Below, one piece after another: positions 16,902 through 25,367 of a stretch of DNA of 64,000 nucleotides. The first letter of the stretch is position 1, and the number at the start of each line of letters is the position of its first letter. The notes beneath the pieces were generated by a model that had not been told where the DNA came from, did no database searches, and saw only the letters and a list, made by a program, of their open reading frames with translations. Position numbers and translations under genes: made by a program. Source of the DNA: Rhizobium sp. FKY42 (lineage in GTDB: Bacteria; Pseudomonadota; Alphaproteobacteria; Rhizobiales; Rhizobiaceae); assembly GCF_005222835.1 (NCBI RefSeq), contig NZ_STGA01000009.1, positions 44,177 through 108,176 of the forward strand. The letters run 5' to 3'.

Positions 16902-17927
16902 ATGCGCCTGACACTTCTTTCCACCCTGCTCTTTGCAGGCACGGCACTTAGCGCCATTCCCGCTCACGCAGCGGGCGAATTGAACCTGATCTGCGCCGCC
17001 GACGTCGTTATCTGCGAACAGATGAAGGGCGACTTCGAAAAGGCGCATGACATCAAGGTCAACATGGTACGCATGTCATCCGGCGAAGCCTATGCCAAGA
17101 TCCGCGCTGAAGCCCGCAACCCGAAGACCGACCTCTGGTGGGCAGGCACCGGTGACCCCCATCTCCAGGCAGCGTCTGAAAACCTGACGCAGGAATACAA
17201 GTCGCCAATGCTCGATCAGTTGACGGACTGGGCAAAGAGCCAGGCTGAGAGCGCTGGCTACAAGACGGTCGGCGTTTATGCCGGCGCTCTGGGCTGGGGT
17301 TACAACACGGAAATCTTCAAGACCAAGGGCTACAAGGAGCCGAAGTGCTGGGCAGATCTTCTGGCACCGGAACTGAAGGGCGAAATCCAGATCGCCAACC
17401 CCAATTCGTCCGGCACCGCTTACACAGCGCTTGCCTCTCTCGTGCAGATCATGGGTGAAGACAAGGCTTTCGACTATCTGAAGAAGCTGAACACCAATAT
17501 CTCGCAGTACACCAAGTCCGGCTCTGCGCCCGTTAAGGCGGCGGCGCGCGGTGAAACGGCGCTCGGCATCGTCTTCATGCATGACGCTGTGGCACAGACC
17601 GCAGAAGGGTTCCCCGTCAAGTCCGTCGCGCCCTGTGAAGGCACTGGCTACGAAATCGGCTCCATGTCGATCGTCAAGGGTGCGAAGAACATGGAAAATG
17701 CCAAGATCTGGTATGACTGGTCTCTAAAGCCGGAAGTCCAGTCGCGCATGAAGGATGCCAAGTCGTTCCAGCTACCATCCAACAAGAAGGCCGAGATTCC
17801 GAAGGAAGCTCCGCGTTTCGAGGATATCAAGCTGATCAACTACGACTTCAAGACCTATGGCGAACCTGCCAAGCGCAAGGCGCTGCTGGAACGGTGGGAC
17901 AAGGAAGTCGGCGCAGTTGCCAACTAA
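16902..17927 (+). CDS. AfuA-like substrate-binding protein, copy 2
   Basis: A 341-residue binding protein with a clear signal peptide, MRLTLLSTLLFAGTALSAIP ending in AHA, preceded by GGAGGAGACC before the ATG at 16902. Shared motifs with copy 1 are DLWWAGTGDPHLQAASENL, ANPNSSGTAYTALASLVQIM, FMHDAVAQ and CEGTGYEIG, so the two genes are tandem paralogues. A family match to AfuA/iron(III)-type binding proteins is clear; ferric iron, hexose phosphate and aminoethylphosphonate binders all share this fold. The phosphatase in the operon favours a phosphorylated ligand. A GC-rich hairpin (17943-17972) follows. Confidence 0.9.
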   Translation: MRLTLLSTLLFAGTALSAIPAHAAGELNLICAADVVICEQMKGDFEKAHDIKVNMVRMSSGEAYAKIRAEARNPKTDLWWAGTGDPHLQAASENLTQEYKSPMLDQLTDWAKSQAESAGYKTVGVYAGALGWGYNTEIFKTKGYKEPKCWADLLAPELKGEIQIANPNSSGTAYTALASLVQIMGEDKAFDYLKKLNTNISQYTKSGSAPVKAAARGETALGIVFMHDAVAQTAEGFPVKSVAPCEGTGYEIGSMSIVKGAKNMENAKIWYDWSLKPEVQSRMKDAKSFQLPSNKKAEIPKEAPRFEDIKLINYDFKTYGEPAKRKALLERWDKEVGAVAN

Positions 17928-17942
17928 TCCGATGAAGTAAGA

Positions 17943-17972
17943 CTGGCGGTGCACGAGACCGTGCGCCGGCAG
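17943..17972 (+). repeat. Intercistronic hairpin after binding-protein gene
   Basis: Arms at 17943-17955 (CTGGCGGTGCACG) and 17960-17972 (CGTGCGCCGGCAG) pair over 13 positions with one mismatch and one wobble; the loop is AGAC. A pyrimidine-rich stretch follows. It lies between the second binding-protein gene and the permease, a usual place for stems that raise binding-protein mRNA levels over permease mRNA. Confidence 0.6.
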
Positions 17973-18015
17973 CCTCTTCTTTCCTACAAAGACATCCCAA
18001 AACAAGAGGTTGACC

Positions 18016-20247
18016 ATGAGACATGGCAATCGCAGGCTGGATATTGTTCTGGCTCTGGGGGCAGCGGCGCTGACGCTTGTCCCATGGTACCGCATCGATG
18101 GCGGCTTCTTCGGCCTTAGCTGGCTCTCTTCTTTTCCCATGTCGAAGGGCAGTGCACCGGGCCTCATACAAATCGCTTCCTTCGGGCGCTTCTGGCTTCT
18201 GGGCGCCGTCGTGTTCATGGCGCTCGCTGGCTTTGCGCGCATGATCAAGGATCCGGCCAAGCGGGGCGCAGTGCTGGTCGGAGCGGGTAGCCTCGGACTT
18301 GCCTTCTTGACCTTGCAGGGGTTGGCGATCGGCTTTTCCGGCTTCACATGGTCGATCAGCGAGCGATTGTTCGGAACACTTGCCGATGGGCAACCTTCCA
18401 TGGGGGCAGGCGCCGTTCTGCTGGCATTCGTCTTTGTCCTGACGCTGTCTTTCGGTCTGGCGGAACGCGGCTTCATGAAGGGCGATGCCTTCATCGTTTC
18501 GTGTATCACCTCCCTCATCTTCCTTGTCGGTGTCTTCGTTTTCTATCCCATCGGCAGCATGATGGTGGCAGCGCTTCAGGATTTTGATGGCTCGTTCAAT
18601 CCTGACGGCTTCATCAAGAACATGCGCGACCCCGGCATCTGGAGCCTCGAATGCCTTGTGGGCGGTGCACGCTGCGGCGTTGCCTGGCGTACACTTTTCC
18701 TCGCGATCATGACGGCGACCGGCTCGACCATTCTTGGCCTTGCCTTTGCTCTGGTTGCAACACGCACGCGCTTTCCGTTCAAGAAGGGTCTGCGGCTGCT
18801 GACCGTTCTGCCGATCATCACGCCGCCCTTCGTCATCGGTCTTGCGTTGACGCTGCTCTTCGGTCGCGCCGGTGTCGTGACGGAAACCCTGTCGCATTGG
18901 TTCGGCATAGAACCGGGTCGCTGGCTCTACGGCATGACCGGCATCTGGATCGCACAGGTGCTTTCCTTCACGCCTATCTCCTTCCTCGTGCTGATCGGCG
19001 TTGTCGAAGGCGTCAGCCCCTCCATGGAAGAAGCATCGCAGACGCTTCGCGCAGATCGCTGGCGCACCTTCTGGAAGGTGTCGCTGCCGCTGATGAAACC
19101 CGGCCTCGCCAATGCCTTCCTCATCGGTTTCATTGAAAGCATGGCCGATTTCGGCAACCCGCTGGTGCTTGGCGGAAGCCACGGCGTTCTCTCGACCGAA
19201 ATCTTTTTCGCTGTCGTCGGTTCGCAGAATGACCCGTCTCGTGCCGCCGTGCTCGCCGTCGTACTGCTTTGCTTCACGCTCAGCGCCTTCCTGGCACAGC
19301 GCTTCTGGCTGGCTGGCAAGAACTTCGCGACCGTCACCGGCAAGGGCGACAGCGGTGCGCATATCGCGCTTCCCCGCTCGCTCTCCATCGGCGTGCATGC
19401 CATCGTCATTCCATGGATGATCTTCACCGTCGTCGTCTACGGCATGATCCTCGTCGGCGGCTTCGTGAAGACCTGGGGCCTTGATAACACGCTGACCATC
19501 GATCACTACGTCCGCGCCTTCTCGGTGGGCATTCACAACGGCCAGATTGCCTGGACTGGTGTGGCTTGGAATTCCTTCTGGACGACGATGGAAATTGCCC
19601 TGATCTCGGCACCGCTGACGGCTGCCGTTGGCCTGCTGACCGCCTACATCATCGTCCGCCAGAAATTTGCCGGTCGCAACCTGTTCGAATTCGCCCTGAT
19701 GATGAGCTTTGCCATTCCCGGCACGGTTATCGGCGTCAGCTACATTATGGCCTTCAATCTGCCGCCGCTGGAAATGACGGGCTCCGCCCTCATCCTCATC
19801 GCCTGCTTCGTTTTCCGCAACATGCCGGTTGGCGTGCGCGGCGGTATTGCCGCCATGAGCCAGCTGGACAAGAGCCTTGATGAAGCGTCGCTCACGCTCC
19901 GGGCCGACAGCTTCCGCACTATCCGCAAGGTGGTTCTGCCGTTGCTTCGTCCGGCGATCACCGCAGCGCTGGTCTATTCCTTCGTGCGGGCGATCACCTC
20001 CATCAGCGCCGTCATCTTCCTCGTCAGCGCGCAATACAACATGGCGACGTCCTATATCGTCGGGCTTGTCGAAAACGGCGAATACGGCGTGGCAATTGCA
20101 TACTCGTCCATGCTGATCGTGGTCATGATCACCGTAATCGCAGGCTTCCAGCTTCTGGTGGGCGAACGCCGTCTGCGCCGCGAAAACCGCGTTGCAGGAC
20201 AGCAAAAGGCACAAACTCTTCCTATTGGTCAGGAGAAAACCGCATGA
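18016..20247 (+). CDS. Fused ABC permease (AfuB/FbpB type, two BPD domains)
   Basis: A 743-residue inner-membrane permease. Several hydrophobic helices form an N-terminal extension (about residues 10-200), then two permease domains follow, each with an EAA loop: EEASQTLRADRWRTFWKVSL and DEASLTLRADSFRTIRKVVL. This fused layout is typical of AfuB/FbpB-like importers and avoids the need for a second permease gene. The ATG at 18016 has AGAGG upstream; a TTG two codons earlier is the alternative. It overlaps the ATPase gene by 4 bases (ATGA). Confidence 0.93.
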   Translation: MRHGNRRLDIVLALGAAALTLVPWYRIDGGFFGLSWLSSFPMSKGSAPGLIQIASFGRFWLLGAVVFMALAGFARMIKDPAKRGAVLVGAGSLGLAFLTLQGLAIGFSGFTWSISERLFGTLADGQPSMGAGAVLLAFVFVLTLSFGLAERGFMKGDAFIVSCITSLIFLVGVFVFYPIGSMMVAALQDFDGSFNPDGFIKNMRDPGIWSLECLVGGARCGVAWRTLFLAIMTATGSTILGLAFALVATRTRFPFKKGLRLLTVLPIITPPFVIGLALTLLFGRAGVVTETLSHWFGIEPGRWLYGMTGIWIAQVLSFTPISFLVLIGVVEGVSPSMEEASQTLRADRWRTFWKVSLPLMKPGLANAFLIGFIESMADFGNPLVLGGSHGVLSTEIFFAVVGSQNDPSRAAVLAVVLLCFTLSAFLAQRFWLAGKNFATVTGKGDSGAHIALPRSLSIGVHAIVIPWMIFTVVVYGMILVGGFVKTWGLDNTLTIDHYVRAFSVGIHNGQIAWTGVAWNSFWTTMEIALISAPLTAAVGLLTAYIIVRQKFAGRNLFEFALMMSFAIPGTVIGVSYIMAFNLPPLEMTGSALILIACFVFRNMPVGVRGGIAAMSQLDKSLDEASLTLRADSFRTIRKVVLPLLRPAITAALVYSFVRAITSISAVIFLVSAQYNMATSYIVGLVENGEYGVAIAYSSMLIVVMITVIAGFQLLVGERRLRRENRVAGQQKAQTLPIGQEKTA

Positions 20248-21305
20248 TCAACTTCAAAGCCGGTTCCGTCGTTTTTGAGCACGTCCGCAAAACCTTCGGC
20301 TCTTTCACAGCCATCCCCGATCTGTCGATCACCATCGAACCGGGTACTCTGGTCACACTTCTGGGCCCATCCGGTTGCGGCAAGACAACCACACTGCGCA
20401 TGTTGGCAGGGCTGGAACACCCAACCTCTGGCCGCATCCTGATCGGTGGCAAGGACGTCACGATGCTGCCTGCCAATGAGCGCGATGTGTCCATGGTCTT
20501 CCAGTCCTACGCGCTGTTTCCGCACATGAGCGCGGTCGAAAATGTTGCCTATGGCCTGCTCTCCTCGGGTTTCAAGAAGAATGAGGCGAAGGAAAAGGCT
20601 GAGGAGGGATTGAAACTCGTAGGCCTGGCCGGAATGGGCCATCGCCTTCCGGCAGAGCTTTCCGGCGGCCAGCAGCAGCGCGTGGCAGTTGCCCGCGCGC
20701 TGGTTCTCGAGCCGCAGGTTCTGCTGCTGGATGAGCCGCTTTCCAACCTGGATGCCCGGCTCCGCCGCCGGGTGCGCACCGAGATCCGCGAGTTGCAGCA
20801 GCGTCTCGGTTTCACCGCCGTCTATGTCACCCACGATCAGGATGAAGCACTAGCCGTGTCGGACCGCATCGTCGTCATGAAGGATGGTCAGATCGCGCAA
20901 TCGGGCGCACCGCGTGAACTTTACGAGACGCCAGCCTCTTCGTTCATCGCAGATTTCATGGGCGAGGCGAATGTCATTCCATGCGAGGTCATTGGTCTGG
21001 AGGGAAGCAGCGCGGTCATCCGCGTAGGCAGTATCGAACATCGCGTTCCAACACGCCAACCGCGCAGCGGCAGCGCCAAACTCGCGGTACGCCCCGGTGC
21101 AATCCAGATTGGCGCGTCGGGTGGTGCGGGCCTACCCGGCCGCGTTCTGCATTCTGCCTATCTGGGCGGCCATGTGGAATATGAAGTGGAAACGGAAGTC
21201 GGCACGCTGTTCATCATCGATCATGATGTGGAGCATAGCCTCGCGGCAGCAAGCGACGTCACACTCGGGTTCAAGAATCGCGGTATCGCACTGATCGACG
21301 CATAA
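20244..21305 (+). CDS. ABC transporter ATPase (AfuC/FbpC-PotA type)
   Basis: A 353-residue ATPase with Walker A LGPSGCGKTT, signature [15 protein letters not shown], Walker B VLLLDEPLSNLDARL and the switch His in YVTHDQDEALAVSD. A C-terminal TOBE-like domain (about 270-345) is typical of this subfamily. It is translationally coupled to the fused permease by ATGA overlap and is followed 11 bases later by the inositol-monophosphatase-family gene. It completes a one-permease, one-ATPase, two-binding-protein importer. Confidence 0.93.
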   Translation: MINFKAGSVVFEHVRKTFGSFTAIPDLSITIEPGTLVTLLGPSGCGKTTTLRMLAGLEHPTSGRILIGGKDVTMLPANERDVSMVFQSYALFPHMSAVENVAYGLLSSGFKKNEAKEKAEEGLKLVGLAGMGHRLPAELSGGQQQRVAVARALVLEPQVLLLDEPLSNLDARLRRRVRTEIRELQQRLGFTAVYVTHDQDEALAVSDRIVVMKDGQIAQSGAPRELYETPASSFIADFMGEANVIPCEVIGLEGSSAVIRVGSIEHRVPTRQPRSGSAKLAVRPGAIQIGASGGAGLPGRVLHSAYLGGHVEYEVETEVGTLFIIDHDVEHSLAAASDVTLGFKNRGIALIDA

Positions 21306-21316
21306 AGGGAATGGAA

Positions 21317-22114
21317 ATGACTGTAATGGATACCGACCTCGAGACACGTTTTTCTCTGGCCAATACGCTCGGGGTCGAAGCAGGCGCCATGGCGCTCGAT
21401 TATTTCAACCGTCGAGACACCCTGGTCATCGAAACAAAGCGCGATCTGCATGACGTCGTTTCAATCGCCGACCGCAACGTCGAAAAACTCATCCGCCAGC
21501 GTGTAGCGGATACCTTCCCGAGCGATGGATTTTTGGGCGAGGAAGACGGTCTTGAAGAAGGCACGTCCGGCTATACCTGGATCGTCGATCCGATCGATGG
21601 CACCGCACCTTTCGTCAACGGCATGCCCACATGGTGCATTTCGATTGCCGTCGTCAAAGATGAAAGGCCCGTCATCGGCGTCATTTATGTGCCATGCCTG
21701 GAAGAGCAATATGCCGCGGCCGCCGGACAGGGGGCCACGCTTAACGGCAAGGTTCTGACTTTGGACCCGAGCCGCAACATGCAGAACGCCCTGACGGGCA
21801 TTGGCAGCAACAACCATGTGACACCTGAGCGCGTTGGCGAAATTATCACTAATGTTCTGGCGCACGGCGGCAACTTCATTCGCAATGGCTCCGGCGCGCT
21901 AATGCTCGCCTATGTCGCATCCGGCAGGCTGGTCGGTTATTATGAGCCTGTCATGCGGGCGTGGGATTGCATGGCGGGCTTCTGCCTCGTGCAGGAAGCG
22001 GGCGGACGCGTGCTGCCCTATCCATTATCGGGTGAGAATCTGATGGAAGGCCATCCCGTGCTGGCAGCCAATGCCTCCTGCTACGAGGATCTACTGGCTG
22101 TTCACAACAGCTGA
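21317..22114 (+). CDS. Inositol monophosphatase family protein
   Basis: A 265-residue Mg-dependent phosphatase of the FIG superfamily. Metal-site motifs are GEEDG (with the preceding GFL), DPIDGTAPFVNGMP and, near the C-terminus, AWDCMAGFCLVQEAGG. It could act on inositol, sugar or histidinol phosphates. It ends the AfuABC-like operon, which makes dephosphorylation of the imported compound a reasonable hypothesis. I use the ATG at 21317 because AAGGGA lies 6 bases upstream; an ATG at 21311 sits too close to that site. Confidence 0.88.
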   Translation: MTVMDTDLETRFSLANTLGVEAGAMALDYFNRRDTLVIETKRDLHDVVSIADRNVEKLIRQRVADTFPSDGFLGEEDGLEEGTSGYTWIVDPIDGTAPFVNGMPTWCISIAVVKDERPVIGVIYVPCLEEQYAAAAGQGATLNGKVLTLDPSRNMQNALTGIGSNNHVTPERVGEIITNVLAHGGNFIRNGSGALMLAYVASGRLVGYYEPVMRAWDCMAGFCLVQEAGGRVLPYPLSGENLMEGHPVLAANASCYEDLLAVHNS

Positions 22115-22187
22115 CACTCCGGAGCGGGTTGGTCATTGGACCGGCCCGCATCCAAAAAATATTTTATTCTAGATTTTTACGATATTA

Positions 22188-22202
22188 GGAATTGATAATT
22201 CC
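22188..22202. promoter_or_regulatory. RpiR-type operator GGAAT-N5-ATTCC (site 1)
   Basis: GGAATTGATAATTCC is an inverted repeat with 6-bp arms in an AT-rich patch, 86 bases before the HAD phosphatase gene. The same GGAAT-N5-ATTCC layout occurs before murQ (30291) and, with one mismatch, before the rpiR gene (28005). The match places the HAD-CUT1 operon under the RpiR regulator. Confidence 0.7.
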
Positions 22203-22287
22203 TCCGCTATTTGCCAATGTGAGCGAGAACGGAAGGATGTAGGGCGTTCTCCTTCCCATTACGGGTTTGACCTGTGGAGGGCATTGG

Positions 22288-22926
22288 ATGGGCGGGCAGA
22301 TACGACAGCGCAATCAGCTGCTTTTCGTTTTTGATGTCGGTGGCGTTTTTATCGAACTCAACGCCGAAAATCGGCGTCTGGCTCTTGAGGCAGGCGGGCG
22401 GTGGAGCGCGAGTGCAACCCCTCACGCAGATCTGCTTGATGCCAACATGCAATTTCGTCTCGGGCGCATCAGCGAAGACGACTACCTAGACCGCGTTCAA
22501 CACATTTATGGCCTCACGATTGAACAAGTTCTTGCGGCAGAAACCGCACTTCTGAGCGGCGTGCTGGAAGAGATGACCAGCTATGTGCGCCAGCTGCGGG
22601 TGGCGCATCGGGTCGTTTGCCTTTCGAACACGCAAGCCATCCATTGGCGGCACATCATAGAAGAGCTCCTGGGTCCGGAGTTTTTCGACGCCTGCTACCT
22701 GTCTCATGAAATGGGCATGGAGAAGCCCGCCGAAGACATTTATCTTGCTGTACAGGAACGTGAGAACGTTTCAGCACGCCAGATCATTTTTGTCGACGAT
22801 ACGCTGGACAATATTCATACATCCCGCCGCCTCGGGTGGAACAGCATCCATCACACCAGTGCGGCGGAAACGATTTCCCACATAGAAGAATTGCTGAGGC
22901 AGCCAACCGCTGCCCTCCAGCTTTGA
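22288..22926 (+). CDS. HAD superfamily hydrolase
   Basis: A 212-residue subclass IA HAD protein. Motif I is FVFDVGGVFIEL, where the second Asp of the usual DxD is replaced by Gly as in the YihX/DGG group; motif II is VCLSNTQ; the Lys is in GMEKPAEDIY; and motif IV is IFVDDTLDN. The ATG at 22288 follows GGAGGGC, so I prefer it to a start seven codons upstream. It is the first gene of the operon with the CUT1 importer and lies behind an RpiR operator. It may dephosphorylate an amino-sugar phosphate; the substrate is unknown. Confidence 0.83.
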   Translation: MGGQIRQRNQLLFVFDVGGVFIELNAENRRLALEAGGRWSASATPHADLLDANMQFRLGRISEDDYLDRVQHIYGLTIEQVLAAETALLSGVLEEMTSYVRQLRVAHRVVCLSNTQAIHWRHIIEELLGPEFFDACYLSHEMGMEKPAEDIYLAVQERENVSARQIIFVDDTLDNIHTSRRLGWNSIHHTSAAETISHIEELLRQPTAALQL

Positions 22927-22950
22927 CCGATCAGACACGGAGTTTGCCAC

Positions 22951-24021
22951 TTGGCTCGATTGTCACTGCGCGGCATCAAGAAGCGTTTCAAGGCCGTTGA
23001 GGTTCTGCATGGCATTGATCTCGATGTGAATGATCGCGAACTCATCGTCTTCGTTGGCCCTTCCGGCTGCGGAAAATCCACGCTTCTGCGCCTCATCGCA
23101 GGGCTGGACCAGATTACAGATGGCGAGTTCCTGCTGAACGACAAGCGCATGAACGAGGTAGCGCCATCGCGCCGCGGCATTGCCATGGTGTTCCAGTCTT
23201 ACGCGCTTTATCCGCATATGAACGTTTACGAGAACATGGCCTTCGGTGCGCGGCTTATGGGGTTGAGCAAGCCGGAGGTAGAGGCGCGCATTGCAGAAGC
23301 AACACGCATGCTGCGCCTGGAGGCGTTGCTGGAGCGCAAGCCGCGCGAGCTTTCCGGCGGCCAACGCCAGCGTGTTGCCATCGGACGCGCACTCGTGCGC
23401 AAACCGCAGCTTTTGCTGCTGGACGAACCGCTATCAAACCTTGATGCGGCACTTCGATCCGAGGTGCGGCTTGAGATTGCCCGCCTTCACCGCGAAATCG
23501 GCGGCACGACCATCTATGTCACCCATGACCAGGTTGAGGCCATGACGCTGGCGGACCGGATTGTGGTGATGAATGGCGGCCGGATCGAGCAATTCGGTTC
23601 TCCGCGTGAACTCTATGAGACGCCGGCCAACACTTTCGTGGCGAACTTCATTGGCTCGCCGCGCATGGCGATGCTCGGCGTCGAGCGCGAGGGAGATCGG
23701 TTGATCGCGCCCGGCATTGGCGCGATTTCGTTGACACGCCTGCCCTCTGCCGCAGACCGTGAGTTTCTGATGGGCGTGCGTCCGGATGGAATGAGCATCT
23801 CCTCCGATATGCAGGGCGAAGGCTTTGCCGCCCAGGTGGTCTATACCGAATATCTGGGAGACAGCGCCTACGTCTATGTCAAGATGGGCGAAGGGGCACC
23901 GGTTTCCATTCGCTGCACGCCGGATACGCAATACGCGCCCGATATGCCGGTCAAGATCCGCGTCCTGCCAGACAAGCTCCACTTCTTCAGCAGCAAGACC
24001 TCACAACGCCTGGCGGTGTGA
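22951..24021 (+). CDS. CUT1 ABC ATPase with TTG start
   Basis: A 356-residue MalK/UgpC-type ATPase: Walker A GPSGCGKST, signature LSGGQRQRVAIGRAL, Walker B LLLLDEPLSNLDAALR and YVTHDQVEAMTLAD. A C-terminal regulatory domain is present. The start is TTG at 22951 (LARLSLRGIKKRFK, read as Met), with GGAG 8 bases upstream; no ATG gives a complete ATPase domain. It lies 24 bases after the HAD gene and before binding protein and two permeases. Unusual start codon use may tune expression. ATPases of this class can serve several importers. Confidence 0.9.
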   Translation: MARLSLRGIKKRFKAVEVLHGIDLDVNDRELIVFVGPSGCGKSTLLRLIAGLDQITDGEFLLNDKRMNEVAPSRRGIAMVFQSYALYPHMNVYENMAFGARLMGLSKPEVEARIAEATRMLRLEALLERKPRELSGGQRQRVAIGRALVRKPQLLLLDEPLSNLDAALRSEVRLEIARLHREIGGTTIYVTHDQVEAMTLADRIVVMNGGRIEQFGSPRELYETPANTFVANFIGSPRMAMLGVEREGDRLIAPGIGAISLTRLPSAADREFLMGVRPDGMSISSDMQGEGFAAQVVYTEYLGDSAYVYVKMGEGAPVSIRCTPDTQYAPDMPVKIRVLPDKLHFFSSKTSQRLAV

Positions 24022-24063
24022 GGATAAATACCCTGTGAATGATAGAACAAGAGAGAGGAACAC

Positions 24064-25302
24064 ATGAAAAGACTTCTTTTGGGAGCAGCCATCGCCTGCA
24101 CAAGCCTTCTGTCAGCAACCGCGACCTTCGCGACCGAACTGTCATTCTGGACCTGGCGCCAGGAAGACAAGGCTGAATACGAAAAGTTCTTCGCCGATTT
24201 CACCAAGGCGAACCCCGATATCACCATCAAGTTCGAGGCGTTTGAAGCGACCAACTACAACACGGTGCTTTCCACTGCACTTGCCGGCGGCAAGGGTCCG
24301 GACCTGATGATGACGCGCACCTATGGCGGCATCGAAAGTCTTGCCGGCGCTGGATACCTGATGCCTCTCGATGACAACAAGATACCGGCGGTCAAGGGCT
24401 TCTCCGGAGCCGCCCTTGCTTCTGTTACCATGCGTTCCAACAAGACGCTGTATGCGGTGCCTGCAGCAAGCCAGACCATGCTGGTGATCTACAACACGGA
24501 AATCTTCCAGAAGAACGGCATTACCGAGCCAAAGAGCTGGGATGAGTTCATCGCGGCCTGCGAAAAGCTGAAGGCTGCGGGCATCATGCCCTTTGCAAAC
24601 GGCACGGCAACCGCCTGGCAGAACGAAACCATCGTGTCGGCCCTCACCTCATCCATTATGGGCAAAGCCTTCTATGCGGACCTGATGGCGGGCAAGACAG
24701 ACTTCAACGACAAGCGTTATGTCGAAGCGCTGACGAAGCTGAAGGAAATCTCCAAATACTTTCCCGAGGGCTTCGTCGGTCTTGATTATGCCTCCGCACA
24801 ACAGCTGTTTACCTCCGGCATGGCGGGCATGTTTGCAGGCGGCTCCTTCGAACTGGCAAACTTTGCCAAGCAGAACCCGGCCCTCAAGATGGGTGTCTTC
24901 GCGGCTCCCGGCTTGAAAGCGGAAGACGAGAAGCTCGTCGGCCTGTTCTTCGATTCGGGTTTCGGTGCCAATGCCAAGCCGAAGGATGAGGCTGCCGCTA
25001 TCAAGTTCCTCAACTATGCGGCCAGCAAGGAATTCGCACAGGCCTTTGCCAACCGCCTCAGCAATGTGTCCGCGGTTCCGGGCGTCACCTTCGACAGCCC
25101 ACTTCTGGCCAAGGTTGCCGAGCTGAACAAGAACTCCATCGCATACATGACGCTGGTGAACTTCCGTTACGGCGAACCGACCGGCTCCAACCTCATTCAA
25201 GCTGGCGTCTCCAAGCTGTTGAATGGTCAGGCGACCCCGGCCGATGTCGGCAAATCGATGACCGATGGCCTTGCCGCCTGGTACGCACCGTTCAAAAAGT
25301 AA
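24064..25302 (+). CDS. CUT1 sugar-binding protein
   Basis: A 412-residue extracellular solute-binding protein (family 1, MalE-like). The signal peptide is MKRLLLGAAIACTSLLSATA, with cleavage near TFA. The mature part starts TELSFWTWRQEDKAEYEKFF, and GGKGPDLMM is a family hallmark. The RpiR operator, HAD protein and downstream murein-sugar genes suggest that the ligand is a MurNAc- or GlcNAc-containing sugar (inference). AGAGAGGAA precedes the ATG. A GC-rich stem (25313-25336) separates it from the permeases. Confidence 0.92.
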   Translation: MKRLLLGAAIACTSLLSATATFATELSFWTWRQEDKAEYEKFFADFTKANPDITIKFEAFEATNYNTVLSTALAGGKGPDLMMTRTYGGIESLAGAGYLMPLDDNKIPAVKGFSGAALASVTMRSNKTLYAVPAASQTMLVIYNTEIFQKNGITEPKSWDEFIAACEKLKAAGIMPFANGTATAWQNETIVSALTSSIMGKAFYADLMAGKTDFNDKRYVEALTKLKEISKYFPEGFVGLDYASAQQLFTSGMAGMFAGGSFELANFAKQNPALKMGVFAAPGLKAEDEKLVGLFFDSGFGANAKPKDEAAAIKFLNYAASKEFAQAFANRLSNVSAVPGVTFDSPLLAKVAELNKNSIAYMTLVNFRYGEPTGSNLIQAGVSKLLNGQATPADVGKSMTDGLAAWYAPFKK

Positions 25303-25312
25303 GCTCACAAGC

Positions 25313-25336
25313 GGGCCGCTCGTTTGCGAGCGGCCC
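25313..25336 (+). repeat. Intercistronic hairpin after CUT1 binding-protein gene
   Basis: GGGCCGCTCG (25313-25322) pairs perfectly with CGAGCGGCCC (25327-25336) around a TTTG loop, followed by ATTTCG. It lies 10 bases after the stop codon and before the first permease. It is probably a partial terminator or RNA-stabilising stem that favours binding-protein expression. Confidence 0.7.
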
Positions 25337-25367
25337 ATTTCGTAGCGATGCCTTGCAGGATCGTCTG

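Noticed and set aside
17848..20214. Long minus-strand open frame of 788 codons opposite the fused permease
   Set aside because: It is rich in His, Gln, Arg, Asp and Glu with no recognisable domain, as expected for the mirror of a hydrophobic GC-rich gene. The plus-strand permease has clear motifs.
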